DNA from: Bacteroidaceae bacterium
GTDB taxonomy: Bacteria; Bacteroidota; Bacteroidia; Bacteroidales; Bacteroidaceae
Direction: 5' to 3'
Length of the DNA stretch: 33,426 nt
Assembly (NCBI GenBank): GCA_017442855.1
Contig: JAFSPM010000043.1
Coordinates: forward strand, 1-33,426
Part shown: positions 24,195-32,424 of the stretch, piece after piece
How the letters are laid out: every line of letters begins with the position of its first letter
Numbering within the stretch: the stretch's first letter is position 1
Notes under the pieces: generated by a model
What the model was told of the DNA's origin: nothing
Database searches by the model: none
Seen by the model: only the letters and a program-made list of their open reading frames with translations
Translations under genes and position numbers: made by a program

Positions 24195-24806
24195 TTAGTC
24201 ATTTACATGCTTCTTGATATACATCGTCAGAATCTTAATCGCCACTTTGTTTTGTCCACCCTGTGGCACAATTAAGTCGGCATAGCGCTTGGTAGGTTCG
24301 ATAAACTGCTCGTGCATGGGTTTGAGTACCCTTGTATAGCGCTCCATCACCGCCTGATAGGTCCTGCCGCGTGACACCACATCCCGTTCAATGTTACGTA
24401 TCAGTCGCTCGTCAGGGTCAGCATCCACAAACACTTTAAGGTCCATCATATCGCGTATCTCCTTGTCGTATAGCGACATGATACCCTCGAAGATGATTAC
24501 GTTCTTGGGCTCTATATGTATTGTTTCAGGCTGGCGTGTGCAAGTCAGGTAGTCGTAGATGGGCTGCTCAATGCACTTCCCTTCTCTAAGCAGGGCGATG
24601 TGTGAGCGAAGCAAATCCCAGTCAAAAGCGTTGGGATGGTCGAAGTTGATTTGCTGTCTTTTCTCGGGTGGCACATGACTACTGTCCTTGTAATAAGAGT
24701 CCAAGGGCAGCAGCACTACCTCGTCCTTGCTTAACTTCTCCATGATCTTTTTTACGACGGTGGTCTTTCCCGAACCTGTTCCGCCAGCGATACCAATAAT
24801 TAACAT
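24195..24806 (-). CDS. udk: Uridine kinase
   Basis: The 203-residue form starting at MLIIGIAGGTGSGKTT is the standard uridine kinase; a longer frame to 25115 runs antisense through the Dabb gene and is not used. Features: P-loop GGTGSGKT (8-15), LLPLDSYYKD (substrate aspartate region), INFDHPNAFDWDLL, IFEGIMSLY, and VSRGRTYQAVMERYTRVLKPMHEQFIEPTKRYADLIVP. It phosphorylates uridine and cytidine to UMP and CMP in pyrimidine salvage. Divergent from the Dabb gene with overlapping promoter boxes, and upstream of mltF in one transcript. Confidence 0.96.
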   Translation of the reverse strand: MLIIGIAGGTGSGKTTVVKKIMEKLSKDEVVLLPLDSYYKDSSHVPPEKRQQINFDHPNAFDWDLLRSHIALLREGKCIEQPIYDYLTCTRQPETIHIEPKNVIIFEGIMSLYDKEIRDMMDLKVFVDADPDERLIRNIERDVVSRGRTYQAVMERYTRVLKPMHEQFIEPTKRYADLIVPQGGQNKVAIKILTMYIKKHVND

Positions 24807-24837
24807 TTTCTTAAGGTTGAATGTCAGTAAATATTTA

Positions 24838-24856
24838 TATCTTTGCAACAAAGATA
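24838..24856. promoter_or_regulatory. Overlapping divergent -7 boxes in a perfect palindrome (udk / Dabb)
   Basis: TATCTTTG (24838-24845, plus strand) and its inverted copy CAAAGATA (24849-24856, a minus-strand TATCTTTG) are separated by CAA. Each is a full -7 box, one pointing to the Dabb gene and one to udk. A GTTG at 24816-24819 gives a partial -33 for the rightward one. The predicted starts lie within each other's core. Confidence 0.55.
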
Positions 24857-24881
24857 AATAAAATAATTTACAATTAGCATC

Positions 24882-25181
24882 ATGGTTAAGCACATTGTAC
24901 TTTTTAAGCTGAAAAATGATATATCTGAAGCAGAAAAACAGGCTGTAGCACTGAAATTTAAAGCTGCTATAGAAGCATTGCCACAGGTCATTTCCTTTAT
25001 CAAGCATGTGGAAGTGGGTATCAATATAAACCCCAATGAACAGTGGAATATTGCTCTTTATAGCGAGTTTAATACACTGGAGGAAGTAAAGGCTTATTCT
25101 GCTCATCCAGCCCATGTGGCAGCTGCCAAGTTGCTGGCAGAGGTGAAAGAAAGTCGCTCATGTGTGGACTACGAAAGTTGA
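24882..25181 (+). CDS. Dabb family (stress-responsive A/B barrel) protein
   Basis: This 99-residue protein has the Dabb ferredoxin-like barrel: opening strand MVKHIVLFKLK, helix AEKQAVALKFKAAIEALP, strand FIKHVEVGININ, strand WNIALYSEFNTLEEVKAYSAHPAHVAA and a C-terminal strand. The HP-H pattern in SAHPAHVAAAKLL is the family mark. These are small dimeric cytoplasmic proteins of mostly unknown role, some linked to stress or to small-molecule binding. It is 9 nt upstream of dsbD, so the two are probably cotranscribed, and divergent from udk. Confidence 0.9.
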   Translation: MVKHIVLFKLKNDISEAEKQAVALKFKAAIEALPQVISFIKHVEVGININPNEQWNIALYSEFNTLEEVKAYSAHPAHVAAAKLLAEVKESRSCVDYES

Positions 25182-25190
25182 AATTTTAAT

Positions 25191-27236
25191 ATGAAGAAAC
25201 TGCTGTTAGCTTTTGGGTTGCTCTTAGCAAGTCTGTTTGTACAGGCCCAGATACTGGACCCTGTATCGTTTCGTACCGAATTCAATAAAGTGTCCGATGA
25301 TGTGGCAGAGATAGTCTTTACTGCCCAAATTGATCCAGGATGGCATATCTATTCTACCGAACTGGGTGATGGTGGACCTATATCAGCCTCGTTCAACATA
25401 GATAGAATGACAGGTGCCCATGAGGATGGCAAGTTGCTTCCTGTGGGCAATGAGCAAGCTGTGTTCGACAAGTTATTCAATATGGAGGTGCGCTACTTTG
25501 AGAAGACAGCCAAGTTTGTACAACGCGTCCGACTGGAAGGAGGTGCCTACCGACTGGAAGGTTATCTTGAATATGCTGCTTGCAATGACCAGAATTGTCT
25601 GCCTCCCAGCGAAGTTCCCTTCATGTTTACTGGCACTGCCGATATTGCTGCATCGCAAGAAAATGCCACAGATTACAACTCTCCTGACACTCAACAGAAC
25701 CTGGACAACGGACAATCGTCACTTTCTGGAGCAGCGAGCACCGAAGATACTGGCACCGACTCTCAACAGGATCTGGGTAACGGTCAACGGTCAACGGTCA
25801 ATGGCCAATGGTGGTCTCCCGTTATCAGCGAACTCCGTTCCTTTGGCGAGTCAACAGGCACCACCGATCGTTCATGGCTCTACATCTTCTTCACCGGTTT
25901 CTTAGGCGGTTTGTTGGCATTGTTCACCCCTTGTGTATGGCCCATCATCCCTATGACGGTGAGCTTCTTCCTCAAACGTAGTAAGGACAAGAAGAAAGGT
26001 ATAGCCGATGCGATGACCTATGGTTTGGCTATTGTGGTGATTTATGTGGCTTTAGGCTTGTTGGTGACACTGCTCTTCGGAGCCAGTGCGCTCAATGCCC
26101 TCTCCACCAATGCCATCTTCAACATCTTCTTCTTCCTGATGTTGGTAGTCTTTGCCATTTCCTTCTTTGGCGCTTTCGAAATTACCCTGCCTTCGTCGTG
26201 GAGCAATGCTGTAGATAGCAAGGCCGAGCGTACTACAGGATTGCTGAGTATCTTCCTCATGGCATTCACCTTAGCGCTGGTATCTTTCTCTTGTACAGGT
26301 CCTATCATCGGCTTCCTATTGGTAGAGGTTTCTACTTCAGGCAGTATCGTAGCTCCAGCTATTGGTATGCTGGGCTTTGCCATCGCCTTGGCGTTGCCTT
26401 TCACCCTTTTTGCCCTCTTCCCATCGTGGCTCAAGCAAATGCCTAAGTCAGGCGGATGGATGAATGTTATCAAGGTGTCGCTGGGCTTCATCGAACTGGC
26501 TTTTGCCTTGAAGTTCTTATCGGTAGCCGATTTGGCATACGGGTGGCATATACTCGATAGGGAAACATTCCTCTCATTGTGGATTGTGCTCTTTGCCTTG
26601 CTGGGTATTTATCTGTTGGGCAAGATCAAATTCCCGCACGACGATGATGATACCCATGTCTCTGTACCACGTTTCTTCCTGGCACTGGCCTCTTTGGCTT
26701 TTTCCATCTATATGGTACCTGGCCTATGGGGTGCCCCACTGAAGGCGGTAAGTGCATTCGCTCCTCCTATGTACACACAAGATTTTAACCTCTATAAGAA
26801 TGAGGTGAGGGCGCAGTTTGACGACTATGACTTAGGTATGGAATATGCCCAAAGGGTAGGGAAGCCCGTGATGCTCGACTTCACCGGTTACGGATGTGTG
26901 AATTGTCGTAAGATGGAACTGGCGGTGTGGACCGACCCCACGGTAGGTAGTATGATGAACGACGACTATGTACTGATTACCCTGTATGTAGATAATAAGA
27001 CCAAACTGCCAGAGCCTATCAAGGTGATGGAGAATGGCAAGGAACGCACATTGCGTACGTTGGGTGACAAGTGGAGCTACCTGCAAAGGGTGAAGTTTGG
27101 TGCCAATGCGCAACCATTCTACATACTCATTGATAATGAGGGCAAACCACTGAATAAGTCGTATGCCTATGATGAGGATATTGAAAAATATGTAGAATTC
27201 TTGCAGACGGGATTACGAAATTACCAAAAAAAATGA
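25191..27236 (+). CDS. dsbD: Thiol:disulfide interchange protein DsbD (cytochrome c biogenesis/thioredoxin fusion)
   Basis: This 681-residue protein has a signal peptide (to about residue 20). The N-terminal DsbD alpha-type domain has C131 and C136 (AACNDQNC). A low-complexity linker (about 152-225) follows, then eight membrane helices with C248 (FTPCVWP) and C368 (FSCTGP). The C-terminal thioredoxin domain has the CVNC motif (C569, C572). Electrons pass from cytoplasmic thioredoxin through the membrane cysteines to periplasmic partners. The linker is odd: it has an imperfect duplication (DTQQNLDNGQSS at 166-177, DSQQDLGNGQRS at 190-201) and contains five heptanucleotide units (25777-25811), so part of it derives from repeat DNA. 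The frame stays open throughout. Confidence 0.95.
   Translation: MKKLLLAFGLLLASLFVQAQILDPVSFRTEFNKVSDDVAEIVFTAQIDPGWHIYSTELGDGGPISASFNIDRMTGAHEDGKLLPVGNEQAVFDKLFNMEVRYFEKTAKFVQRVRLEGGAYRLEGYLEYAACNDQNCLPPSEVPFMFTGTADIAASQENATDYNSPDTQQNLDNGQSSLSGAASTEDTGTDSQQDLGNGQRSTVNGQWWSPVISELRSFGESTGTTDRSWLYIFFTGFLGGLLALFTPCVWPIIPMTVSFFLKRSKDKKKGIADAMTYGLAIVVIYVALGLLVTLLFGASALNALSTNAIFNIFFFLMLVVFAISFFGAFEITLPSSWSNAVDSKAERTTGLLSIFLMAFTLALVSFSCTGPIIGFLLVEVSTSGSIVAPAIGMLGFAIALALPFTLFALFPSWLKQMPKSGGWMNVIKVSLGFIELAFALKFLSVADLAYGWHILDRETFLSLWIVLFALLGIYLLGKIKFPHDDDDTHVSVPRFFLALASLAFSIYMVPGLWGAPLKAVSAFAPPMYTQDFNLYKNEVRAQFDDYDLGMEYAQRVGKPVMLDFTGYGCVNCRKMELAVWTDPTVGSMMNDDYVLITLYVDNKTKLPEPIKVMENGKERTLRTLGDKWSYLQRVKFGANAQPFYILIDNEGKPLNKSYAYDEDIEKYVEFLQTGLRNYQKK
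25686..25793 (+). repeat. Imperfect 72-nt-spaced duplication in the dsbD linker
   Basis: Two similar segments, 25686-25721 and 25758-25793, encode D(T/S)QQ(N/D)L(D/G)NGQ(S/R)S. Both contain ACAACGG or TAACGG heptamer-like sequence, as though a repeat-bearing piece had been duplicated and one copy had decayed. Confidence 0.6.
25777..25811. repeat. Heptanucleotide tandem repeat, locus 3 (inside dsbD)
   Basis: Five 7-nt units: GTAACGG, TCAACGG, TCAACGG, TCAATGG, CCAATGG. They are read in frame as GNGQRSTVNGQW. Because 7 is not a multiple of 3, gain or loss of one unit would shift the dsbD frame. Confidence 0.85.
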
Positions 27237-27249
27237 CTATCTTTACACC

Positions 27250-27266
27250 CTCAATCGAAGATTGAG
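27250..27266 (+). other. Short hairpin in the leader of the purF-like gene
   Basis: CTCAATC (27250-27256), loop GAA, GATTGAG (27260-27266). A 7-bp stem without a T-run, 28 nt before the ATG. It may be a minor mRNA structure; no known riboswitch is recognised. Confidence 0.35.
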
Positions 27267-27293
27267 ACTAAACAATATAAATATACTACATTT

Positions 27294-28703
27294 ATGGGAG
27301 GTTTTTTTGGCACTATTGCTAAGCATCGTTGCACGGCCGACTTGTTTTACGGAACCGACTACAATTCCCATCTCGGTACCCGCAGTGGAGGTATAGTAAC
27401 CTACAATCAAGATGATGGCTCTTTCGCACGATCCATCCACAATCTGGACAGTTCTTATTTCAGAACAAAATTCGAAGATGAATTAGACAAATTCAAGGGC
27501 AACTCAGGTATTGGCGTTATCAGCGATACCGACCCACAACCCATCATATTCAATTCTCACTTAGGCAGGTTTGCCATCGTTACAGTAGCTAAGGTCAGCA
27601 ATATGGCCGAACTGGAGCAGGAAATGCTGGATAAGAATTTGCATTTTGCTGAGCTGAACTCGGGCAAGACCAACCAGACCGAGCTGATAGCTTTACTCAT
27701 TATACAAGGCAAGACCTGGGTGGAAGGTATAGAGTATATGTTCAGTAAGATCAAGGGTTCATGCTCTATGCTGATTCTTACTGAAGACGGTATCATCGCT
27801 GCTCGTGACAAGTGGGGACGTACCCCAATCATTATTGGTAAGAAAGAGGATGCTTATGCCATCTCCAGCGAGACGAGCAGCTTCCCCAACCTCGATTATA
27901 CCATCGACAAATACTTGGGCCCCAACGAGATTGTACGCGTACGTGCCGATGGGGTAGAGCAGATGCGCAAGGCCGATGAACCTATGCAGATTTGTTCGTT
28001 CCTGTGGATATACTATGGTTTCCCCACTTCTTCTTACGAGAATATCAATGTTGAGTCCGTACGTTTCAGTCTGGGTATGCAGATGGGACAACACGACGAT
28101 GCCGACGTAGATTGTGTTTGCGGTATTCCATCATCAGGTGTAGGTATGGCTATGGGCTATGCTGAAGGCAAGAATGTGCCTTACCATCGTGCCATTTCGA
28201 AATACACACCAACCTGGCCTCGTAGCTTTACCCCTGCCAACCAGGAGATGCGTAACTTGGTGGCAAAGATGAAGCTTATCCCCAACCGTGCTATGTTGGA
28301 AGGACACAAGGTGGTGTTCTGCGATGACTCTATCGTTCGTGGCACCCAGTTGCACGACAACGTAAGAACATTCTACGAATACGGTGCCAAGGAGGTACAT
28401 ATCCGCATTAGTTGTCCACCGTTGATCTATTCTTGTCCGTTTGTGGGTTACACTGCTTCCAAGGGCGACTTGGAGTTGCTGACACGTCGTATCATCAAGG
28501 ATGTGGAGGGCGATCCTAATGCCAAGCTCGACAAGTATGCTACTGCAAATACGCCTGAGTACAACAAGATGGTGGAGATAATGCGACAGAAGTTTGGCTT
28601 GAATACGTTGAAGTTTAATACGGTGGATAATGTGGTGAGGGCCATTGGCTTGCCGAAGTGCAAGATCTGCACCCATTGCTTCGACGGAAGCAGTCACTTC
28701 TAA
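27294..28703 (+). CDS. PurF-like amidophosphoribosyltransferase lacking the catalytic N-terminal cysteine
   Basis: This 469-residue protein aligns along its length with glutamine PRPP amidotransferase (PurF): an Ntn-type N-terminal domain (1 to about 230) and a PRTase domain with the PRPP loop [10 protein letters not shown] (343-352). Cysteines fit the Fe-S cluster of the B. subtilis type (C234, C381, C459, C462). In PurF the processed protein begins with cysteine, the glutaminase nucleophile; here the sequence reads MGGFFGT, with glycine in its place. The HRGQE glutamine-site motif is replaced by HLGTRSGG. It therefore should not hydrolyse glutamine. It may use ammonia, have another role, or be regulatory; a canonical PurF is expected elsewhere. 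It sits 57 nt after dsbD and 14 nt before pepT. Confidence 0.85.
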   Translation: MGGFFGTIAKHRCTADLFYGTDYNSHLGTRSGGIVTYNQDDGSFARSIHNLDSSYFRTKFEDELDKFKGNSGIGVISDTDPQPIIFNSHLGRFAIVTVAKVSNMAELEQEMLDKNLHFAELNSGKTNQTELIALLIIQGKTWVEGIEYMFSKIKGSCSMLILTEDGIIAARDKWGRTPIIIGKKEDAYAISSETSSFPNLDYTIDKYLGPNEIVRVRADGVEQMRKADEPMQICSFLWIYYGFPTSSYENINVESVRFSLGMQMGQHDDADVDCVCGIPSSGVGMAMGYAEGKNVPYHRAISKYTPTWPRSFTPANQEMRNLVAKMKLIPNRAMLEGHKVVFCDDSIVRGTQLHDNVRTFYEYGAKEVHIRISCPPLIYSCPFVGYTASKGDLELLTRRIIKDVEGDPNAKLDKYATANTPEYNKMVEIMRQKFGLNTLKFNTVDNVVRAIGLPKCKICTHCFDGSSHF

Positions 28704-28717
28704 AAAACAATAATATC

Positions 28718-29968
28718 ATGGAAAAACTGATTGAAAGATTTTTGAAGTATGTCAGCTTCGAGACAACCTCTGACGAGGAAGCGGGTGTAACCCCGTCAAC
28801 CCCCGGACAGATGGTGCTGGCCAAGTACTTGAAAGAAGAGCTGGAGAGCCTCGGTTTGCAAGAGGTCTTTCTGGATGATAACGGTTACCTCTATGCTACA
28901 TTACCAGCCAATATCGACCAACAAGTACCTGTTGTAGGTTTCATTGCTCACATGGATACTGCTCCCGATATGAGTGGAAAGAATGTGACGCCTCGCATTG
29001 TGCAGAACTACGACGGTGGTGACATCGTGCTCAATGCAGCTGAAAGTATCGTGCTGAGCCCGTCACAGTTCCCAGAACTGAAGAACCATGTGGGCGAAGA
29101 CCTCATCGTTACCGATGGCAACACCTTGCTGGGTGCCGACGATAAAGCAGGCATCGCCGAAATCATCTCAGGTGTGGAATACCTGATGCAGCATCCTGAA
29201 ATCGAGCATGGAAAGATTCGTATTGCTTTCAATCCCGACGAGGAGATTGGCTTGGGTGCCCATAAGTTTGATGTAGAACGTTTCGGTTGCGACTTCGCCT
29301 ATACTTTCGATGGTGGTGAGGTAGGAGAGTTGGAGTTCGAGAACTTCAACGCTGCTGCTGCCAAGCTTACCTTCACAGGTCGTAACGTGCATCCTGGCAC
29401 CGCCAAGAACAAGATGATCAACTCCATCCGTGTGGCCAACCACTTCATCTCTATGTTGCCTTCTCACGAAACACCTGAGCATACAGAGGGTTACGAAGGG
29501 TTCTACCATGTCATTAGCTTCAATGGTACAGTCGAACAGACTGTAGTCAACTATATCATCCGCGACCATAGTCGTGAGCGCTTCGAGAGTCGCAAGCGTG
29601 AATTCCAGCACCTCACCAACAAGATCAATGCCGAGTATGGTGAGGGTACTCTCAAGTTGGAGTTGCGCGACCAGTATTATAACATGCGTGAGAAGATTGA
29701 ACCAGTGATGTATGTCATCGATATTGCCAAAGAGGCCATGTTGGCTTCCGATGTGCAACCTGTGGTTAAGGCCATTCGTGGTGGTACCGATGGCGCCCAG
29801 CTTTCGTTCAAGGGTCTGCCTTGTCCGAATATCTTTGCAGGTGGCATGAACATGCACGGACGCTTCGAGTATGTACCTATCCCCAGCATGGAGAAGGCCA
29901 TGAAGGTGATGGTGAAGATTGCCGAACTAACAGCTAAGAGATCAACTAACCTAACTAAACTAACCTAA
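28718..29968 (+). CDS. pepT: Peptidase T (tripeptidase)
   Basis: Starts at [20 protein letters not shown] (416 residues); the longer frame from 28658 runs back into the purF-like gene. This is an M20 peptidase with the PepT zinc ligands: H78 and D80 (AHMDTAPD), D141 (LLGADDKAG), E175-E176 (NPDEEIGLG), D198 (TFDGGEVG), and a C-terminal histidine in [12 protein letters not shown]. It removes the N-terminal residue from tripeptides in the cytoplasm. Length and numbering match the Salmonella enzyme closely. It is flanked by the purF-like gene (14 nt) and gcvT (4 nt) in one operon. Confidence 0.96.
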   Translation: MEKLIERFLKYVSFETTSDEEAGVTPSTPGQMVLAKYLKEELESLGLQEVFLDDNGYLYATLPANIDQQVPVVGFIAHMDTAPDMSGKNVTPRIVQNYDGGDIVLNAAESIVLSPSQFPELKNHVGEDLIVTDGNTLLGADDKAGIAEIISGVEYLMQHPEIEHGKIRIAFNPDEEIGLGAHKFDVERFGCDFAYTFDGGEVGELEFENFNAAAAKLTFTGRNVHPGTAKNKMINSIRVANHFISMLPSHETPEHTEGYEGFYHVISFNGTVEQTVVNYIIRDHSRERFESRKREFQHLTNKINAEYGEGTLKLELRDQYYNMREKIEPVMYVIDIAKEAMLASDVQPVVKAIRGGTDGAQLSFKGLPCPNIFAGGMNMHGRFEYVPIPSMEKAMKVMVKIAELTAKRSTNLTKLT

Positions 29969-29972
29969 TGAT

Positions 29973-31061
29973 ATGAAAAACACTCCGTTTACCGAAAAGC
30001 ATATAGCACTAGGTGCAAAGATGCATGAGTTTGCAGGCTACAACATGCCTATCGAATATCCTACTGGTATCATACAGGAACACATGACAGTAGTCAATGG
30101 CGTGGGCGTGTTCGATGTTTCCCACATGGGCGAGTTCTGGGTGAAAGGCCCTAAGGCATTGCCTTTCCTGCAGCAGATTACTTCTAACAATGTAGAGGCA
30201 TTGACTTTAGGTCAGGCACAATATAGCTGCTTCCCCAATGAGCAGGGTGGTATTGTTGACGACCTTATCGTGTATTATTACGAACCCGAGAAATACCTGT
30301 TGGTAGTCAATGCGGCCAATATCGAAAAGGACTGGAACTGGTGTGTGTCGCACAACCAGATAGGTGCCGAGTTGCAGAACTCGTCCGATAATACCGCCCA
30401 GTTGGCCGTACAAGGTCCTAAGGCATTGGCAACTTTGCAGAAGCTTACCCCCATCGACCTCAGTGCCATTCCTTATTATCATTTCACCCACGGCGAGTTT
30501 GCTGGTGTGAAAGATGTGATTATCTCCAACACAGGCTATACCGGTGCCGGTGGCTTCGAGATTTATTTCTATCCACAGGATGCCGAGCAGATATGGAATG
30601 CCGTGTTCGAGGCAGGTGCTGAGTTTGGCATTGCCCCCATTGGCTTGGGTGCTCGTGATACCCTTCGCCTGGAGATGGGCTTCTGTCTTTATGGCAACGA
30701 CCTCAACGACACCACTTCACCTATCGAGGCAGGATTGGGTTGGATTACCAAGTTTGTAGATGGCAAGAACTTCACCAACCGAGCTGAATTGGAGCGCCAG
30801 AAGAAGGAAGGTGTGAGCCGCAAGCTGGTAGGCTTTGAGATGATCGACCGTGGCATCCCTCGTGAGCACTATAAGTTACTCAATACCGATGGTGAGGAGA
30901 TTGGTGAGGTTACCAGCGGCACCATGTCGCCCACCCGTAAGATTGGCATCGGCTTGGGGTATGTAAAGCCCGAATACAGCAAGACAGGTACTGATATCCT
31001 TATCGATATGCGAGGCCGCAAGCTGAAGGCTGTTGTTCAGAAACCGCCTTTCAGGAAATGA
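29973..31061 (+). CDS. gcvT: Glycine cleavage system T protein (aminomethyltransferase)
   Basis: This 362-residue protein matches Gcv[22 protein letters not shown], then [15 protein letters not shown] (with the folate-contact Asp near residue 48). Further along are [43 protein letters not shown] and C-terminal [20 protein letters not shown]. It transfers the methylene group from the H protein's lipoyl arm to tetrahydrofolate and releases ammonia. The other glycine-cleavage genes (gcvP, gcvH) are not in this window. No glycine riboswitch precedes the operon. It follows pepT by 4 nt. Confidence 0.97.
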   Translation: MKNTPFTEKHIALGAKMHEFAGYNMPIEYPTGIIQEHMTVVNGVGVFDVSHMGEFWVKGPKALPFLQQITSNNVEALTLGQAQYSCFPNEQGGIVDDLIVYYYEPEKYLLVVNAANIEKDWNWCVSHNQIGAELQNSSDNTAQLAVQGPKALATLQKLTPIDLSAIPYYHFTHGEFAGVKDVIISNTGYTGAGGFEIYFYPQDAEQIWNAVFEAGAEFGIAPIGLGARDTLRLEMGFCLYGNDLNDTTSPIEAGLGWITKFVDGKNFTNRAELERQKKEGVSRKLVGFEMIDRGIPREHYKLLNTDGEEIGEVTSGTMSPTRKIGIGLGYVKPEYSKTGTDILIDMRGRKLKAVVQKPPFRK

Positions 31062-31146
31062 TATAAAACCTTCCGTCCTTCGGACAACCTCCTAATAAAG
31101 ATAATAGTTGATGGGGATTGTTCCCCGAACAAAAGGCTAAGATGTA

Positions 31147-31185
31147 AAACAAACTGCCTCCCTAAAACAGGGAGGCGGTTTGTTT
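31147..31185 (+). terminator. Terminator of the purF-like-pepT-gcvT operon
   Basis: A 17-bp stem with one G-U pair (31147-31163 with 31169-31185, core GCCTCCCT/AGGGAGGC) and a 5-nt loop, 85 nt after the gcvT stop and upstream of the convergent esterase stop. The remaining 31062-31146 contains no feature I recognise. Confidence 0.88.
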
Positions 31186-31222
31186 ATGTCAGATGAGCAG
31201 GGATCCCTGCTCTTCTGTTATT

Positions 31223-32341
31223 TTACTTGAACAACCTTGGAGCAAAATCCTTCAGATTATTGCGCCAGGTACTCCAACTATGGCCCGTCTGGTAAGGCTC
31301 GCTATACTCATACTTGATGCCATACTTGTCAAAGATATTATTGGTGTTCGTACCACTGCGGTAGGTCATGTCAGAAGGACCACCCTGGGTGTGGGCAAAC
31401 AACTTGAAGCTCTTGTTGATCTTGGCTGCATTCTCCTTGAGGTGGAAGCGCTCTGCTTGCTGCTCGTAATCGATGTTAGGGTTGAAGCCACTGCTCAGCA
31501 CAAACACATAGCTAAACTTGTCGATGTTCTGCAGACAGATTTCCAATGTCTGTATGCCACCCATTGACAAACCACCGATAGCACGATGATCCTTGTCAGT
31601 CAGACAGCGATAGTTGCTCTCGATAAACGGAATGATGCTACCCATCAGGTCGTTGGTGAAGTTATCCATCAGGTCGCTCATGTCACGCTTCTGTGCAGGG
31701 ATGTTGGCATTCGGCATCACCACAATCATAGGCTTGATCTTACCCTCAGCCAACAGGTTGTCCAGGATGAATCCTGCACGACCTACGGTTGGCCAACCGT
31801 TGTCGGTATCGCCACCACCGTGAATCAGGTAAAGCACTGGCAGCTTCTCCTTCGAGTTCTCATAGCCCGCAGGTGTCCACACATGCATGCGGCGCGTGGT
31901 GTTCAGCACCTTGCTATAATAGTAACGTTGTGCCATCGCTCCGTGAGGCACATCTTTCATAGAGAAGAACTCGTTGCCATCTTCAATCTCGGCAACGGCC
32001 GATGTCTCGCTGGCCAAAGGTCCTTTTGGGTCATACACATTCACACCATCCACCACAAAATGATAGCGGTAAGAGCCTGGTTGCACATCCTTTACGGTGA
32101 TGTTCCACACGCCATTGGCATTCTCCTTTACCTCGGGTTGTGAGCCCCAGGAAATTATGTCACCAGCCACTGCCACCGTTCTTGCCTTCGGTGCATAGAT
32201 GCTGAATACCACACTGCCATCCGCCTGTTGGCGTACCGATTGCAACGTGTCATTAGGGGTAGGGGTGCGTTGCCACTGAGCATTGGCAGTCATGCTGCCC
32301 ATTGCCAAAATACTTGCTAAAAATAGAATTCTGTATTTCAT
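31223..32341 (-). CDS. CE1-type esterase with N-terminal E-set (CBM48-like) domain
   Basis: The start is at MKYRILFLAS (372 residues), giving a signal peptide cut near NAQ (residue 22); the longer frame to 32371 enters the upstream terminator. Residues 25-115 form an immunoglobulin-like E-set domain of the glycogen-branching/CBM48 type (VVFSIYAPKARTVAVAGD, GSYRYHFVVDG). The alpha/beta-hydrolase domain (about 140-372) has nucleophile S259 in GGLSMGG, probable acid D324 and H354 in TGHSWSTWR. Similar secreted proteins are xylan feruloyl/acetyl esterases of Bacteroidota, and this is the best guess. It removes ester groups from plant glycan in the periplasm or outside. No other xylan genes are adjacent. 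Confidence 0.88.
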   Translation of the reverse strand: MKYRILFLASILAMGSMTANAQWQRTPTPNDTLQSVRQQADGSVVFSIYAPKARTVAVAGDIISWGSQPEVKENANGVWNITVKDVQPGSYRYHFVVDGVNVYDPKGPLASETSAVAEIEDGNEFFSMKDVPHGAMAQRYYYSKVLNTTRRMHVWTPAGYENSKEKLPVLYLIHGGGDTDNGWPTVGRAGFILDNLLAEGKIKPMIVVMPNANIPAQKRDMSDLMDNFTNDLMGSIIPFIESNYRCLTDKDHRAIGGLSMGGIQTLEICLQNIDKFSYVFVLSSGFNPNIDYEQQAERFHLKENAAKINKSFKLFAHTQGGPSDMTYRSGTNTNNIFDKYGIKYEYSEPYQTGHSWSTWRNNLKDFAPRLFK

Positions 32342-32359
32342 GATAATAATAGAGGTAAA

Positions 32360-32387
32360 AAAACAGCCCACACGAGTGGGCTGTTTT
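32360..32387 (-). terminator. Terminator of gapA
   Basis: A perfect 12-bp stem (32360-32371 with 32376-32387, core CAGCCCAC/GTGGGCTG) with loop ACGA. Read leftward it ends in a run of T, the direction needed for gapA, and lies 19 nt upstream of the esterase ATG. Confidence 0.88.
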
Positions 32388-32424
32388 AGAATTTAGGGTT
32401 TAAAGTGACAAAAACTAAATTGTA

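Noticed and set aside
24807-25115. N-terminal extension of uridine kinase by about 100 residues
   Set aside because: It runs antisense through the Dabb gene and the shared promoter palindrome. Uridine kinase begins normally at 24806 with MLIIGIAGGTGSGKT.
27237-27293. Purine or glycine riboswitch ahead of the purF-like-pepT-gcvT operon
   Set aside because: Only 57 nt with one 7-bp hairpin; too short and lacking the known conserved cores.
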